Shown: one piece after another, positions 27,407-35,949 of the stretch
Position numbering within the stretch: the first letter of the stretch is position 1
Layout of the letters: every line of letters starts with the position of its first letter
DNA from: Stakelama pacifica
GTDB taxonomy: Bacteria; Pseudomonadota; Alphaproteobacteria; Sphingomonadales; Sphingomonadaceae
Length of the DNA: 64,000 nucleotides
Assembly: GCF_004361835.1 (NCBI RefSeq)
Contig: NZ_SNWD01000002.1
Location: 490,080-554,079, forward strand
Direction of reading: 5' to 3'
Notes under the pieces: generated by a model
The model's input: only the letters and a program-made list of their open reading frames with translations
What the model was told of the DNA's origin: nothing
The model's database searches: none
Position numbers and translations under genes: made by a program

Positions 27407-28420
27407 ATGGATCCGCTATCCGACGTCCTCTCGTTGTTGAAGCCACACGCCTATGTTTCCTCGGGCTTCGATGCCGGAGGTGACTGGGCCGTCCAGTTCG
27501 GCGACCAGCACAAGCTCATCAAATGCTATGCGATCGTGTCGGGTGGATGCTGGCTCACCGTCGAGGGTGTCGGCGATTCCGTGCGGTTGGAGGCCGGCGA
27601 TTGCTTCGTGCTGCCTTCGGGTCACCCCTTCAGGCTTGGCAGCGATATCGACGGCCCTGCGATCGGAGCCGGAGAGATATTCCCAACCGCGCGAAGGGGC
27701 GACGTCGTCACGCTCAACGGCGGCGGTGGGTTATTCCTGGTCGGCAGCCGGTTCGGGATTTCGGGCAATCATGCCGACATGCTGCTCGGTCTGCTCCCTC
27801 CTATCGTTCACATCCGCGATCAGTCTGCGCAGGTGGCCCTGCGATCTTTGGTCGAGCAGATGATGAGGGAACTGCGCGACGACCAGCCTGGCAACAGCCT
27901 TGCCGTGCAGCATCTGGCGCATCTGATGCTGGTGCAGGCGCTGCGTGTGCATCTGGCCTCGAGCGACGGCAACCGGGTCGGTTGGTTCTTCACTTTGGCG
28001 GACAAACATCTGGGCGCTGCGATCAAGGCAATCCACGCCGATCCCGCATATCCCTGGTGCCTCCAACAACTCGGCGAGGTCGCCGGTATGTCGCGCTCGA
28101 CCTTTGCCCTCAGGTTCAAGGAGCGGGTCGGTGAGCCGCCAATGCAATATGTAACACGGTGGCGAATGCTCCTGGCCTGCGAGAGGCTGGAGCACTCTGA
28201 CGACACTGTTTCGGCGATCGCCATCGCTCTGGGCTATGAATCAGAGAGCGCGTTCAGCACAGCTTTCAAGCGTATAATGGGCTGTTCCCCTCGGCGTTAC
28301 GGGCGCGCAACCCGATCGGGGTTTGGCTTGCCGCCGCGTCGCTCGCCCCTACTCCACGCGGTCGAGGAGGAAATCTGCGAAGAGGTGGCACAGGAACGCC
28401 GCTGCCGCCACCTTGCGTAA
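27407..28420 (+). CDS. AraC family regulator with cupin sensor
   Basis: A 337-residue regulator. The N-terminal cupin (about 10-130) includes GCWLTVEGVGDSVRLEAGDC and PSGHPFRLG; the C-terminal pair of HTH motifs (about 210-310) includes LQQLGEVAGMSRSTFALRFK and AIALGYESESAFSTAFKRIM. I chose the ATG at 27407 (MDPLSDVLSLLKPHAYVSSG), the usual start of this family; the frame is open from 27362. It is divergent from the NmrA-SDR operon and probably activates it in response to a small molecule. Confidence 0.87.
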   Translation: MDPLSDVLSLLKPHAYVSSGFDAGGDWAVQFGDQHKLIKCYAIVSGGCWLTVEGVGDSVRLEAGDCFVLPSGHPFRLGSDIDGPAIGAGEIFPTARRGDVVTLNGGGGLFLVGSRFGISGNHADMLLGLLPPIVHIRDQSAQVALRSLVEQMMRELRDDQPGNSLAVQHLAHLMLVQALRVHLASSDGNRVGWFFTLADKHLGAAIKAIHADPAYPWCLQQLGEVAGMSRSTFALRFKERVGEPPMQYVTRWRMLLACERLEHSDDTVSAIAIALGYESESAFSTAFKRIMGCSPRRYGRATRSGFGLPPRRSPLLHAVEEEICEEVAQERRCRHLA

Positions 28421-28519
28421 GCCCGGCATTCACGGCTCCACTTCCTCACCCTGCACTCTTGACTTTGAGCGACCTTGCTTGGCCAAAGAGCGCCGCTGCG
28501 GCGTCGGCCGGCTCGCCGC

Positions 28520-29437
28520 TCATGCGAAGGTCACATTCACGAGTTGCAGTGATTCCTCCCAGAGACGTGCTGTCATGGCAGTGTCCAGTGCTCGCACCGG
28601 AGGCTTCTCAGCGGTTGGAAAACCGCGCGCGCCGCCAAATCCGTCCGGGCCGTAATAGGCGCCATTACGTGCCGCCGGATCTGTCGCTGCAAAGAGAGTG
28701 GGCAAGGCACCTTGAGCCGCGGACTGGAACATCAGCCGAAAGAGGCGACGCAGGACGAAAATGGCCAGACGGGGGCGGCCCGGAGCGTTGTAGAGAAGTC
28801 CGGTGCGCGAGAGGCCGGGATGAGCCCCCATGCTTTCGATGCCCCATCCGGCCGCGGCGCTGCGGCGGCTCAGTTCAAGGACGAACATTTCACAGGCGAG
28901 CTTTGACTGGGCATAGACTTGCATTGGCCTGTAGCCGCGTTCGGCTTGCAGATCGTCGAAGTTGATCGCACCCCTGCGCGAGGCAATGCTGCCGACCGTT
29001 ACAACGCGAGGCTTCCTGCCGGCTTTCAACAGGGGCAGTAAGTGCGCCGTCAGCGCGAAATGCCCCAGATAGTTCGTGCCGAATTGAAGTTCGAAACCGT
29101 CACTGGTTTCGAAGCGCTGCGGCGGGGTCATGACACCGGCATTGTTGATCAGGATATCGAGGCTATCCTGCTCGCGCGCAATCTGCGCTGCGAACTCGGC
29201 GACCGAGGCGAGCTTGGCCAGGTCAAGCAAGCCGAATCGAACCTGCGCTTCGGGCATAACAGCCTTGATCGCCGCAACGGCATCAGCGCCCTTCTCAGGA
29301 TTGCGCCCAGCAATCACGACACTGGCGCCAGCGCGTGCCAGAGCCAATGCATCTTCATACGCCAAGCCGCCGGTGCCTGTGACGATCGCCGAGCGACCCT
29401 GTTGCGGCGGAATCTTCTCAGTCGTCCATTTCGTCAT
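28520..29437 (-). CDS. Retinol-dehydrogenase-like SDR, paralogue 1 of 3
   Basis: A 305-residue SDR: TGTGGLAYEDALALARAGA at the NAD(P) site (glycines in a GxxxGx variant), NNAGVM, and YAQSK at the active site. It is clearly a close relative of the proteins at 37313 and 39549, with the shared starts KWT..IP..QGR and the shared C-terminal AQGALPTLFAAT and AYYGPDG segments. The ATG at 29437 is the family start. It is convergent with the AraC gene. No neighbour fixes the substrate. Confidence 0.86.
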   Translation of the reverse strand: MTKWTTEKIPPQQGRSAIVTGTGGLAYEDALALARAGASVVIAGRNPEKGADAVAAIKAVMPEAQVRFGLLDLAKLASVAEFAAQIAREQDSLDILINNAGVMTPPQRFETSDGFELQFGTNYLGHFALTAHLLPLLKAGRKPRVVTVGSIASRRGAINFDDLQAERGYRPMQVYAQSKLACEMFVLELSRRSAAAGWGIESMGAHPGLSRTGLLYNAPGRPRLAIFVLRRLFRLMFQSAAQGALPTLFAATDPAARNGAYYGPDGFGGARGFPTAEKPPVRALDTAMTARLWEESLQLVNVTFA

Positions 29438-29619
29438 GAATAGCCCTTGGTTCTCCGGTTGTGGCAAAGGCATCGCGGGGCAATTGTCCCGACCCGCTCC
29501 GCCTTTCGCCTTCGTCCTCACCAAGCCTGTGGAGCCACCAATTGCCATGCCCGAAGCGGCGAGAAACCTGCCCGTTCCTGCATTTCGTTCGATGCAGAAG
29601 GTCGCTGGCTGGACATCGC

Positions 29620-30495
29620 CTACAGCGACACTTCCGCAATCCCACTGATCATTCTTGGTCCCCAGTTGCGGGCGGTGAAGTTCCATGTCGCGAAGATGAT
29701 GAAGGCGCTGGCGGCAAGGAGCATTGCCGCGGCGCCCAGGCTGGCGACTGCCCCATGTTCCTGCCGCCGCGCCCTGATGAACAATTCAGCGACAAGGAGA
29801 TTGGGAATGTAAAAGAAGAACATCATGATCGCGTCGAACCATCCGGTGAAGCCGCGTTCGATGCCGATACCCCCTGTCACCACGTGCCAAGCGCCATATT
29901 CCATTCGATAGAGCCAGGAACCGACAGTCAGTGCGAAGAGCCGGATCGCCCACGCGCGATGCTCCCGATAGCGGCCCGCCCGGGCGCGAGAGTACGCCAT
30001 GAGAGCGCACAGGACCATAAACGCCCCATAGATGCCGAAGCCGACATCCATCAGCGGGCCGCCGACCGTGCCTCGTCCCAGTATGAATCCGAGTCCGCCA
30101 AGACCCGCCAACCCGGCCGAAAGGACGTAGATGCGGCCCAACCAGCGATGGAAGACCGGAAAGTTGCGCCGCACACTCTCGAACAGCTGGACCGGGCCAA
30201 GCAACAACAGCACGCCCCCCGCCATGAAATGAGCGCCAATAGCGGCTGTCGAAAGCCATGTTCGTTCGTCATAGAGGTCGGGAAGGGACTCGTTCCATCG
30301 CTCACCGGAACCGCCCATGACAGATCCGCCGAAGAAACCGATGATATAGACGGCGAAGATGGCGCCGCTGATCCAACTGGCGAGGATGAGCAGTCGGGCA
30401 CTCACGCGCAACGCGGCATGTTGAGTTGTTTCGAGTTTCCTGCCGACATCCGACATCCTCACGCGGATCACGGTCGCGTTACTGTCGGTGTTCAT
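29620..30495 (-). CDS. DUF2306 membrane protein
   Basis: A 291-residue inner-membrane protein with about 7-8 hydrophobic segments and the DUF2306 features: a histidine in HFMAGGVLLLLGPVQL, then PVFHRWLGRIYVLSAGLAGL and REHRAWAIRLFALTVGSWL. The histidines suggest heme or metal binding, but no role is proven. The ATG at 30495 has AAGAGG upstream. It follows the DUF2147 gene by 64 bases on the same strand; the two may be one unit. Confidence 0.82.
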   Translation of the reverse strand: MNTDSNATVIRVRMSDVGRKLETTQHAALRVSARLLILASWISGAIFAVYIIGFFGGSVMGGSGERWNESLPDLYDERTWLSTAAIGAHFMAGGVLLLLGPVQLFESVRRNFPVFHRWLGRIYVLSAGLAGLGGLGFILGRGTVGGPLMDVGFGIYGAFMVLCALMAYSRARAGRYREHRAWAIRLFALTVGSWLYRMEYGAWHVVTGGIGIERGFTGWFDAIMMFFFYIPNLLVAELFIRARRQEHGAVASLGAAAMLLAASAFIIFATWNFTARNWGPRMISGIAEVSL

Positions 30496-30559
30496 GGTAC
30501 GCCTCTTGATGGAAGGCATGTTTGGGCGAGCGGCAGCAAGCTCGGCTCGACGCTCGAGG

Positions 30560-31030
30560 TCACTGCGCGCGACGCAGAACCATAGTCCTACCCAGCATCG
30601 GGGTGCCCATATAGGCACGCAGCTCCATCTTACCGCCGACCAGGGAAACGCGTGCGGAGAGTGACCGGCCTGACGACGGATCGTACATATTGCCGCCTTC
30701 CCAGCGCCGGTCACGTGCATCCCACGCGAGATCGGTAATGAAGACGATACCCTTGAGCGAACGGTCCCTCAGCTTCGGGTCGGGATTATGCGTATCCTTC
30801 TTGAAGGTCTTGCCATCCGCTTCGACGAGGCGCACGCCATAGATCGAGCGGGCCGCATAACTCCCTCCCGCATCGAACATCTCAAACTTGACGTTGCCGT
30901 CTTCAGCCTCCCAAATCCCAATGATCTGACTTGGTGAGGTGGCTTGTGCGAGAGCAACTCCTACCGGCAAGCTCATCATTGCCGGTATCAGCACGGCAGC
31001 CAGCAACGGTTTCCTGATGAATTCCAGCAT
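30560..31030 (-). CDS. DUF2147 exported protein
   Basis: A 156-residue secreted protein with a signal peptide (residues 1-29, ending ALAQA) and the lipocalin-like DUF2147 core beginning IIGIWEAEDGNVKFEM and ending RAYMGTPMLGRTMVLRRAQ. DUF2147 proteins bind hydrophobic ligands in a few studied cases; the role here is unknown. It is upstream of the DUF2306 gene on the same strand. Confidence 0.8.
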   Translation of the reverse strand: MLEFIRKPLLAAVLIPAMMSLPVGVALAQATSPSQIIGIWEAEDGNVKFEMFDAGGSYAARSIYGVRLVEADGKTFKKDTHNPDPKLRDRSLKGIVFITDLAWDARDRRWEGGNMYDPSSGRSLSARVSLVGGKMELRAYMGTPMLGRTMVLRRAQ

Positions 31031-31216
31031 AGGGCGTTCCTTCGAGCCTCTCCAACTGATCGGCCGGGAAGCCGCGCGCTAAGCTTCAGTGCGACCCGAA
31101 GGCTCGGCGTTTCCTGTGGAGGCAATGCGTCCGCGATCATCCCGGCGATTGCGTTGTGTCCCAAAGCTACGTGACGGCTGGCGTCTACAGAATGCCGAAT
31201 AGCGCAAACTTTCTGC

Positions 31217-32164
31217 CTATTCCTGCATCCTCGCCTGGGGAGGACAGTGTCGATCCAAGGACGATGCCACGCGGCATGTAGCCATCACAGTTTCACGTAG
31301 CCAACGATGACCGGGATCGGCATCCATGCGCGGATGCCACATCGCCGATATGGCTATCTCGGGCGTAGGAACCGGCAGGTCGAAAACGCTCAAGCCTTCC
31401 ATGACGGGATCGGCGCTGCGAGCGCATGAACCTGGTACGAGCGCGATCAGGTCAGATTGACGAGCGATGCGGAGGGCGTCCGAAAAACCGGGGACAACGA
31501 CCGTGATTTCCCGGCGGAGGCCGATCTCGCCAAGCGCATCATCGACCGGTCCGACGAACGCTCCCCTGCGTGACGCCACGACATGTTTGCAAGTGGCATA
31601 GAGCGCGGGCGTCACTGCCGAGGCCAGCAAAGGATGCCCAGTCCGAACCGCGCCAACGAAGCGATCGCGGAAAATCGATTCTGCGCGTATTTCAGGCGCA
31701 AAGTCCCCAAGCACACCAATATCAAGGTCAATCTCCCCTTCGCGGAGAGCATCGGAATTCTTGTTCGGTTTTGGCGCGAAGCGGATGCGCGCGCGCGGCG
31801 CCTGTGATGTCAGGGCCGCAACGATGGGGCCGGAAAACATTTCGATGAACCCCTCGTTCGAGCGGATCGTGAATGATCGTTCCATCGTCGCGATGTCGAC
31901 GTTGGCGGATTTCGCGCTGAGGACGGCCCGCACATCGCGAGCGAGGGCGTGAACCTGGTCTCGTATTTCTGCGGCCCTGGGCGTTGGCACCAGTTTACGG
32001 CCCGCCCGGACAAGCAACGGATCACCCGTAGCCGCGCGGAGACGGGCCAGAGTGCGGCTCATGGCCGAGGCGCTCAAGCCAAGACGCTTTGCCGCACTGG
32101 TGACGCTTCCCTCGGCGAGAAGCGTGTCCAATGCCGAAAGCAGGTTCATGTCTATGGTGGTCAT
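31217..32164 (-). CDS. LysR family regulator divergent from the esterase
   Basis: A 315-residue LysR-type regulator: the HTH at about 4-62 (NLLSALDTLLAEGSVTSAAK, then SRTLARLRAATGDPLLVRAG) is of the NodD/LeuO subgroup in which the gene starts with a short TTIDMNLL segment; the effector domain covers 90-300. It is divergent from the pectinacetylesterase-like gene at 32294, with a palindrome between them, so it probably controls that gene. Confidence 0.87.
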   Translation of the reverse strand: MTTIDMNLLSALDTLLAEGSVTSAAKRLGLSASAMSRTLARLRAATGDPLLVRAGRKLVPTPRAAEIRDQVHALARDVRAVLSAKSANVDIATMERSFTIRSNEGFIEMFSGPIVAALTSQAPRARIRFAPKPNKNSDALREGEIDLDIGVLGDFAPEIRAESIFRDRFVGAVRTGHPLLASAVTPALYATCKHVVASRRGAFVGPVDDALGEIGLRREITVVVPGFSDALRIARQSDLIALVPGSCARSADPVMEGLSVFDLPVPTPEIAISAMWHPRMDADPGHRWLRETVMATCRVASSLDRHCPPQARMQE

Positions 32165-32173
32165 GAGGCCAGC

Positions 32174-32195
32174 TTAGATTGCCACCGCGATCTAA
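32174..32195. promoter_or_regulatory. Inverted repeat between LysR gene and esterase
   Basis: TTAGAT and ATCTAA are separated by 10 bases, 10 bases upstream of the lysR start codon. This is the size and place expected for a LysR binding site that also represses its own gene. A TATAAT-like -10 box for rightward transcription lies at 32214-32219. Confidence 0.5.
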
Positions 32196-32293
32196 TATAG
32201 CGTCTTATGCAACTATAATGTGAATCTGATGCGTCTGGCGCTTGTTCGGAACCTCCTGCATGTAGGCAGCGGCCTCCTCAGCGGAAACTTGTC

Positions 32294-33436
32294 ATGTCTG
32301 GCGACACACCATATTCCGGAAATCGGCGACTAGCGGATCGAAGGCCTGAAACCGAATGGCGGAATGTCCTGCCGACCGGAGCGCCTGGCGCTTCTCAAGG
32401 CACGCCATATTCCTTCTGGGTTAGGGAAGGCGATGCCACCAAACTGGCTGTCATTCTTGCTGGCGGCGGCGCTTGCTGGACAGGTGAGAACTGTGCGCTT
32501 CACGGTAGGCCATTTTACCGTCCCTTTGCGGGACTTGGCGACGGCCCAAGTGATTTCGGCGGCATCTTCGACAGCGAAAATCCGGAAAACCCCCTCGCCG
32601 ATTATACTCTGGTCTATCTTCCAACGGCGAACGGCGACGTGTTTCTCGGTGATTCCATCACGACCTATGATGTGCCCGAAGGCGACGATCGCCCCCCAGC
32701 CAAGATCGACATCCTGCACAAGGGCTATGACAATGCGGTCTGTGCGCTGCATTGGATGTTCAGTGCTTACCCGGACCCGAAGACCGTTGCGGTCATCGGC
32801 TGGAGCGCTGGGGCGATCGCATCTCCGGTCTACACGCATATTGTGGCGGAGAATTACCCGGCCGCTCTGATCAGGCACTTCGCCGATGGCGGAGGTGCCT
32901 ATCGGGCCGGGGAGAAACTCGTGCCGCTGTTTGCATCCTGGGGGACCGCGAACGTCCTCAGAAGGATCAGCGGGTTTCAGGATATCGAGATCGAGGCCCT
33001 CTCACTGGAAGACCTCTACGTCCGCGCTGCCGAACTGCATCCTGAAATCACGTTCCACCAATATAACGAGCGTCACGACGCCATACAGGGGCTCTTCCTA
33101 CATCTCATGGGGGTCGCTTCTCCAGACGTGGGGGCGAACATGGACGAGGCGCACGCTTATATCCGCGAACGTGTTCCGAACTTTCGAACTTACACAAGTT
33201 GGGGGCATGACGAAGGCATTATCGGAGGATATTACGACGCAGTACCAGCGCTGAACGCTCTGGATAACCGCGGACGTCCTCACGTCCTGGATCGCTTCTA
33301 CACCCGTCAGGTCAACGGGGTGCGCTTCCTTGATTGGTTCGCAGCGGCTCTCGGGGGCGATTCAGTGGAGAACGTGGCCTGCATCGACAGCGAAAAGCAA
33401 GAGCATCATTGGGTGAGACCCGGCTTTCCACGGTGA
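32294..33436 (+). CDS. Pectinacetylesterase-family hydrolase
   Basis: A 380-residue alpha/beta hydrolase of the pectinacetylesterase/Notum family. An oxyanion-type segment LAGGGACWTGENC lies at about residues 54-66, the nucleophile elbow VIGWSAGAI near 167-175 (Ser near 170), and a late histidine in SWGHDEGIIGGYYDAV near 303-317. No signal peptide is evident at the chosen start, which is unusual for a polysaccharide esterase, so the substrate may be an intracellular or small ester. Divergent from lysR at 32164. Confidence 0.78.
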   Translation: MSGDTPYSGNRRLADRRPETEWRNVLPTGAPGASQGTPYSFWVREGDATKLAVILAGGGACWTGENCALHGRPFYRPFAGLGDGPSDFGGIFDSENPENPLADYTLVYLPTANGDVFLGDSITTYDVPEGDDRPPAKIDILHKGYDNAVCALHWMFSAYPDPKTVAVIGWSAGAIASPVYTHIVAENYPAALIRHFADGGGAYRAGEKLVPLFASWGTANVLRRISGFQDIEIEALSLEDLYVRAAELHPEITFHQYNERHDAIQGLFLHLMGVASPDVGANMDEAHAYIRERVPNFRTYTSWGHDEGIIGGYYDAVPALNALDNRGRPHVLDRFYTRQVNGVRFLDWFAAALGGDSVENVACIDSEKQEHHWVRPGFPR

Positions 33437-33504
33437 TCTGTCCTGCACGGCTAACCTTGGCGATCGGACGGTAATGTCTTGACATTCGCTAGGCACCTTA
33501 CATA

Positions 33505-33524
33505 TTTGCTAGGTATCTAGCGAA
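33505..33524. promoter_or_regulatory. Palindromic operator upstream of the MarR gene
   Basis: TTTGCTAGGTATCTAGCGAA is a near-perfect palindrome with 8-base arms, 16 bases before the marR start codon. A further half site (TTCGCTAGG) lies at 33485-33493, 20 bases upstream. This is the usual layout for autoregulation by a MarR protein. Confidence 0.6.
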
Positions 33525-33539
33525 CTGAAAGGTGCGCCA

Positions 33540-34001
33540 ATGGGTGATGAACTGCAGGGCTCAGGTCGCGATATCATCGGAGCATGGGCTAAGCGATGTT
33601 ACTTTGCCGGCCGGGCGGTCATGGATTCCACCCTGCGCCCTTATGACCTCGGATCCGTGCAATGGTATGTGCTCCACCAGCTCGTGAATGACGGGCCGAC
33701 GATGCAGCGCGATCTCGTGCGGCTGCTCGGAATCGAACGCGCCACGATGACCGGCCTTGTCGCGACACTCGTGCGCAAGGGGCTGGTCGCGCAGGAGCCC
33801 GACCGGGTCGATCAGCGCCAGAGGCTCCTGCGCATCACCGCCGCCGGCGAGGCCCTGTGGCGCACCTTGCCTGACCTCTCCTTCATTCGCTCGGCCGCGT
33901 TCGACGGCATCGATGATACCGACATCGCAACAGCGGTGAGGGTGCTTCGGATCGCAACGGAGCGGCTCGAAAATACCGCTCACAAAGGAACAAAGTCATG
34001 A
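33540..34001 (+). CDS. MarR family transcriptional regulator
   Basis: A 153-residue winged-helix regulator: DNA-recognition part QRDLVRLLGIERATMTGLVA at about 59-78, and the wing KGLVAQEPDRVDQRQRLLRI. Typical dimer helices flank it. Its stop overlaps the start of the NAD-dependent epimerase gene (ATGA), so it controls its own two-gene operon through the palindrome upstream. Confidence 0.88.
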   Translation: MGDELQGSGRDIIGAWAKRCYFAGRAVMDSTLRPYDLGSVQWYVLHQLVNDGPTMQRDLVRLLGIERATMTGLVATLVRKGLVAQEPDRVDQRQRLLRITAAGEALWRTLPDLSFIRSAAFDGIDDTDIATAVRVLRIATERLENTAHKGTKS

Positions 34002-34813
34002 CCATACTCGTGACCGGTGCCACCGGACTTGTCGGCGCCCGCCTCGTGCTACGTCTCATCGATGCAGGATTTGCGTGTCGCGCGCTCATGCGCGAGGGCA
34101 AGGCGCCGCCTGCCGGCGCAAGCGCGGTGGAGGCCGACCTTCTCGACCCCACTTCACTCGCACGGGCCGTGGAAGGCGTGTCGGCGATCATCCATCTTGC
34201 TGCCGTGTTTCGCACGCCCGACGCCGACCTGATCTGGAAAAGCAACCTTGATGGCACACGCAATCTCATCGCCGCAGCGCAGGCGCAGGCGCCCGAGGTG
34301 CGCTTCATCCTCGCCAGCACATCCAACATCTATGGCGCCGACAGTCCTCGCCCCGGGCAGGAGACGGATGCGGTGGACCCACAGCAAGCCTACCCCGCCA
34401 GCAAGCTCGCCGCCGAGAATGCCCTGCGTGAAAGCGGACTGAACTGGTCGATCCAACGGTTTGGCTTCGTTTATGGAGACGGAGACGGCCATCTGGAAGA
34501 ATTGCCGCGCCTTGTCGCCAATTTCAAAATGCACCCCGCGCAGCGGATGAGCATGGTGCATCACCGCGACATCGCCACCGCCATGAAGCTGGCGCTGGCT
34601 GGCGCCATGGACGGGCGGATCGTCAATATCGGCGATGATGCGCCCACCTCGATCTACGAGCTTGTCGCCCTTGTCGGCGGATCGATGGACCCGTCATCGG
34701 AGCCACTGGCCAATCCCTGGCATCTCCACATGGATGTCTCGCTGGCACGCGGCCTTGGCTTCCAACCGGTCGTGCGGACCGTCCATCAGGCGGCGCAGGA
34801 AAAGCTGATGTGA
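33998..34813 (+). CDS. NAD-dependent epimerase/dehydratase family protein
   Basis: A 271-residue extended-type SDR: TGATGLVGARL at residues 6-16 binds NAD(P), STSNIYG has the serine/tyrosine region, and YPASKLAAE is the YxxxK active site at about 131-139. The protein is shorter than sugar epimerases (about 330), fitting a dihydroflavonol-reductase-like enzyme. It is encoded with the overlapping MarR gene and so is probably induced by its ligand. Confidence 0.85.
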   Translation: MTILVTGATGLVGARLVLRLIDAGFACRALMREGKAPPAGASAVEADLLDPTSLARAVEGVSAIIHLAAVFRTPDADLIWKSNLDGTRNLIAAAQAQAPEVRFILASTSNIYGADSPRPGQETDAVDPQQAYPASKLAAENALRESGLNWSIQRFGFVYGDGDGHLEELPRLVANFKMHPAQRMSMVHHRDIATAMKLALAGAMDGRIVNIGDDAPTSIYELVALVGGSMDPSSEPLANPWHLHMDVSLARGLGFQPVVRTVHQAAQEKLM

Positions 34814-34862
34814 GCCGTGGCCCCTCAGGCGGTGCGGAATTGATCCACACCGCCCGACCGGA

Positions 34863-35897
34863 TTACGCTGGCTGGACTCTGCGGTTCACATACTCGTTGT
34901 ACAGCCGCTGCTGGTTCATGACGTCCCGTTTGGGGGCAACGCCGAACATTCGCGAATATTCCCGGCTGAACTGGGACGCGCTTTCATAGCCGACCTGGTA
35001 GGCCGCCTCCGCCACGTTGACATCCTCTATGACCATCATCCGCCGCGCCTCGATCAGTCGTAGTTGCTTCTGGTATTGAAGCGGCGTCATCGACGTCAAA
35101 GCCTTGAAGTGCTGATGGAAGGACGAAGCGCTCATCCGCGCCGCTTCGGCCAGTTGTTCCACACGCAAGGTCTGCGCGATTCCCGTGTGAATGACATAGA
35201 TTGCCCTGGCGACGCGCGCGGCATTGGTCTCAGGCAAGGCCAGCTTGCACAATTCGCCGCCATGAGGGCTGGAAAGAAGCCAATAGCAGATTTCGCGCAT
35301 GAGCGATGGGTAGAGGACCGGGATCGCCTTTGGCGTCTCGAACAGCCGGATGAGCCGCAGGATGCAATCCGCCAGCGGTTCATCGACTTGGGTGACGAAC
35401 AGGCAGGGGCCGGGGCTAGCCGGCAACGCAAATGGCGTATCGACCTGTTCCAGCACGTCCCGCATCATCGCAATGTCCAGCTCGATCGTGATGCCGGTAT
35501 AGGGCGCGTCCGGGCTGGCTTCGACCACCCGACCGGTTGCCGGCAGGTCCATTCCGACGGCAAGGCATTCCATCGCGCCGTACCGGAATATCTCGTCGCC
35601 GAAATTGATCTCCTTCGCCCCCTGAAGGACGATGCAGAACGAGGGCTTGTAGATCTGCCGCATCGGCATTCTTGCCTGGAATGAGCGCAGGACATTGACG
35701 CTGTCGATCGGCGTCGGAAAGAGACCCTGTCCGCCGCCCTGCGCATCAATGTAGGCACTGACGGCTTGGCGCAGCGATGACGACACGCGGACCTCCGATG
35801 GGTTGCGAGGCCAGCGTAAGACGCGCCCCTCAGGCTGAAGCGTATCGAGACTTGCAGGAATAGGCAAGTTTATTGAGGCATCGGGCATTCTGGTCAT
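34863..35897 (-). CDS. AraC family regulator with AraC_N domain
   Basis: A 344-residue regulator. The N-terminal AraC_N ligand domain (about 70-220; PSFCIVLQGAKEINFGDEIF) is followed by two HTH motifs at about 240-335 (LAEAARMSASSFHQHFKALT and AAYQVGYESASQFSREYSRM). It is divergent from the MFS gene at 35950 with only 52 bases between, so a shared control region is likely and the MFS-SDR genes are probable targets. Confidence 0.87.
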   Translation of the reverse strand: MTRMPDASINLPIPASLDTLQPEGRVLRWPRNPSEVRVSSSLRQAVSAYIDAQGGGQGLFPTPIDSVNVLRSFQARMPMRQIYKPSFCIVLQGAKEINFGDEIFRYGAMECLAVGMDLPATGRVVEASPDAPYTGITIELDIAMMRDVLEQVDTPFALPASPGPCLFVTQVDEPLADCILRLIRLFETPKAIPVLYPSLMREICYWLLSSPHGGELCKLALPETNAARVARAIYVIHTGIAQTLRVEQLAEAARMSASSFHQHFKALTSMTPLQYQKQLRLIEARRMMVIEDVNVAEAAYQVGYESASQFSREYSRMFGVAPKRDVMNQQRLYNEYVNRRVQPA

Positions 35898-35949
35898 CTG
35901 TCACTTCCTCTAGCTTGAGAGCGTCAGCCAAGCGAGGAATGCACTTATC

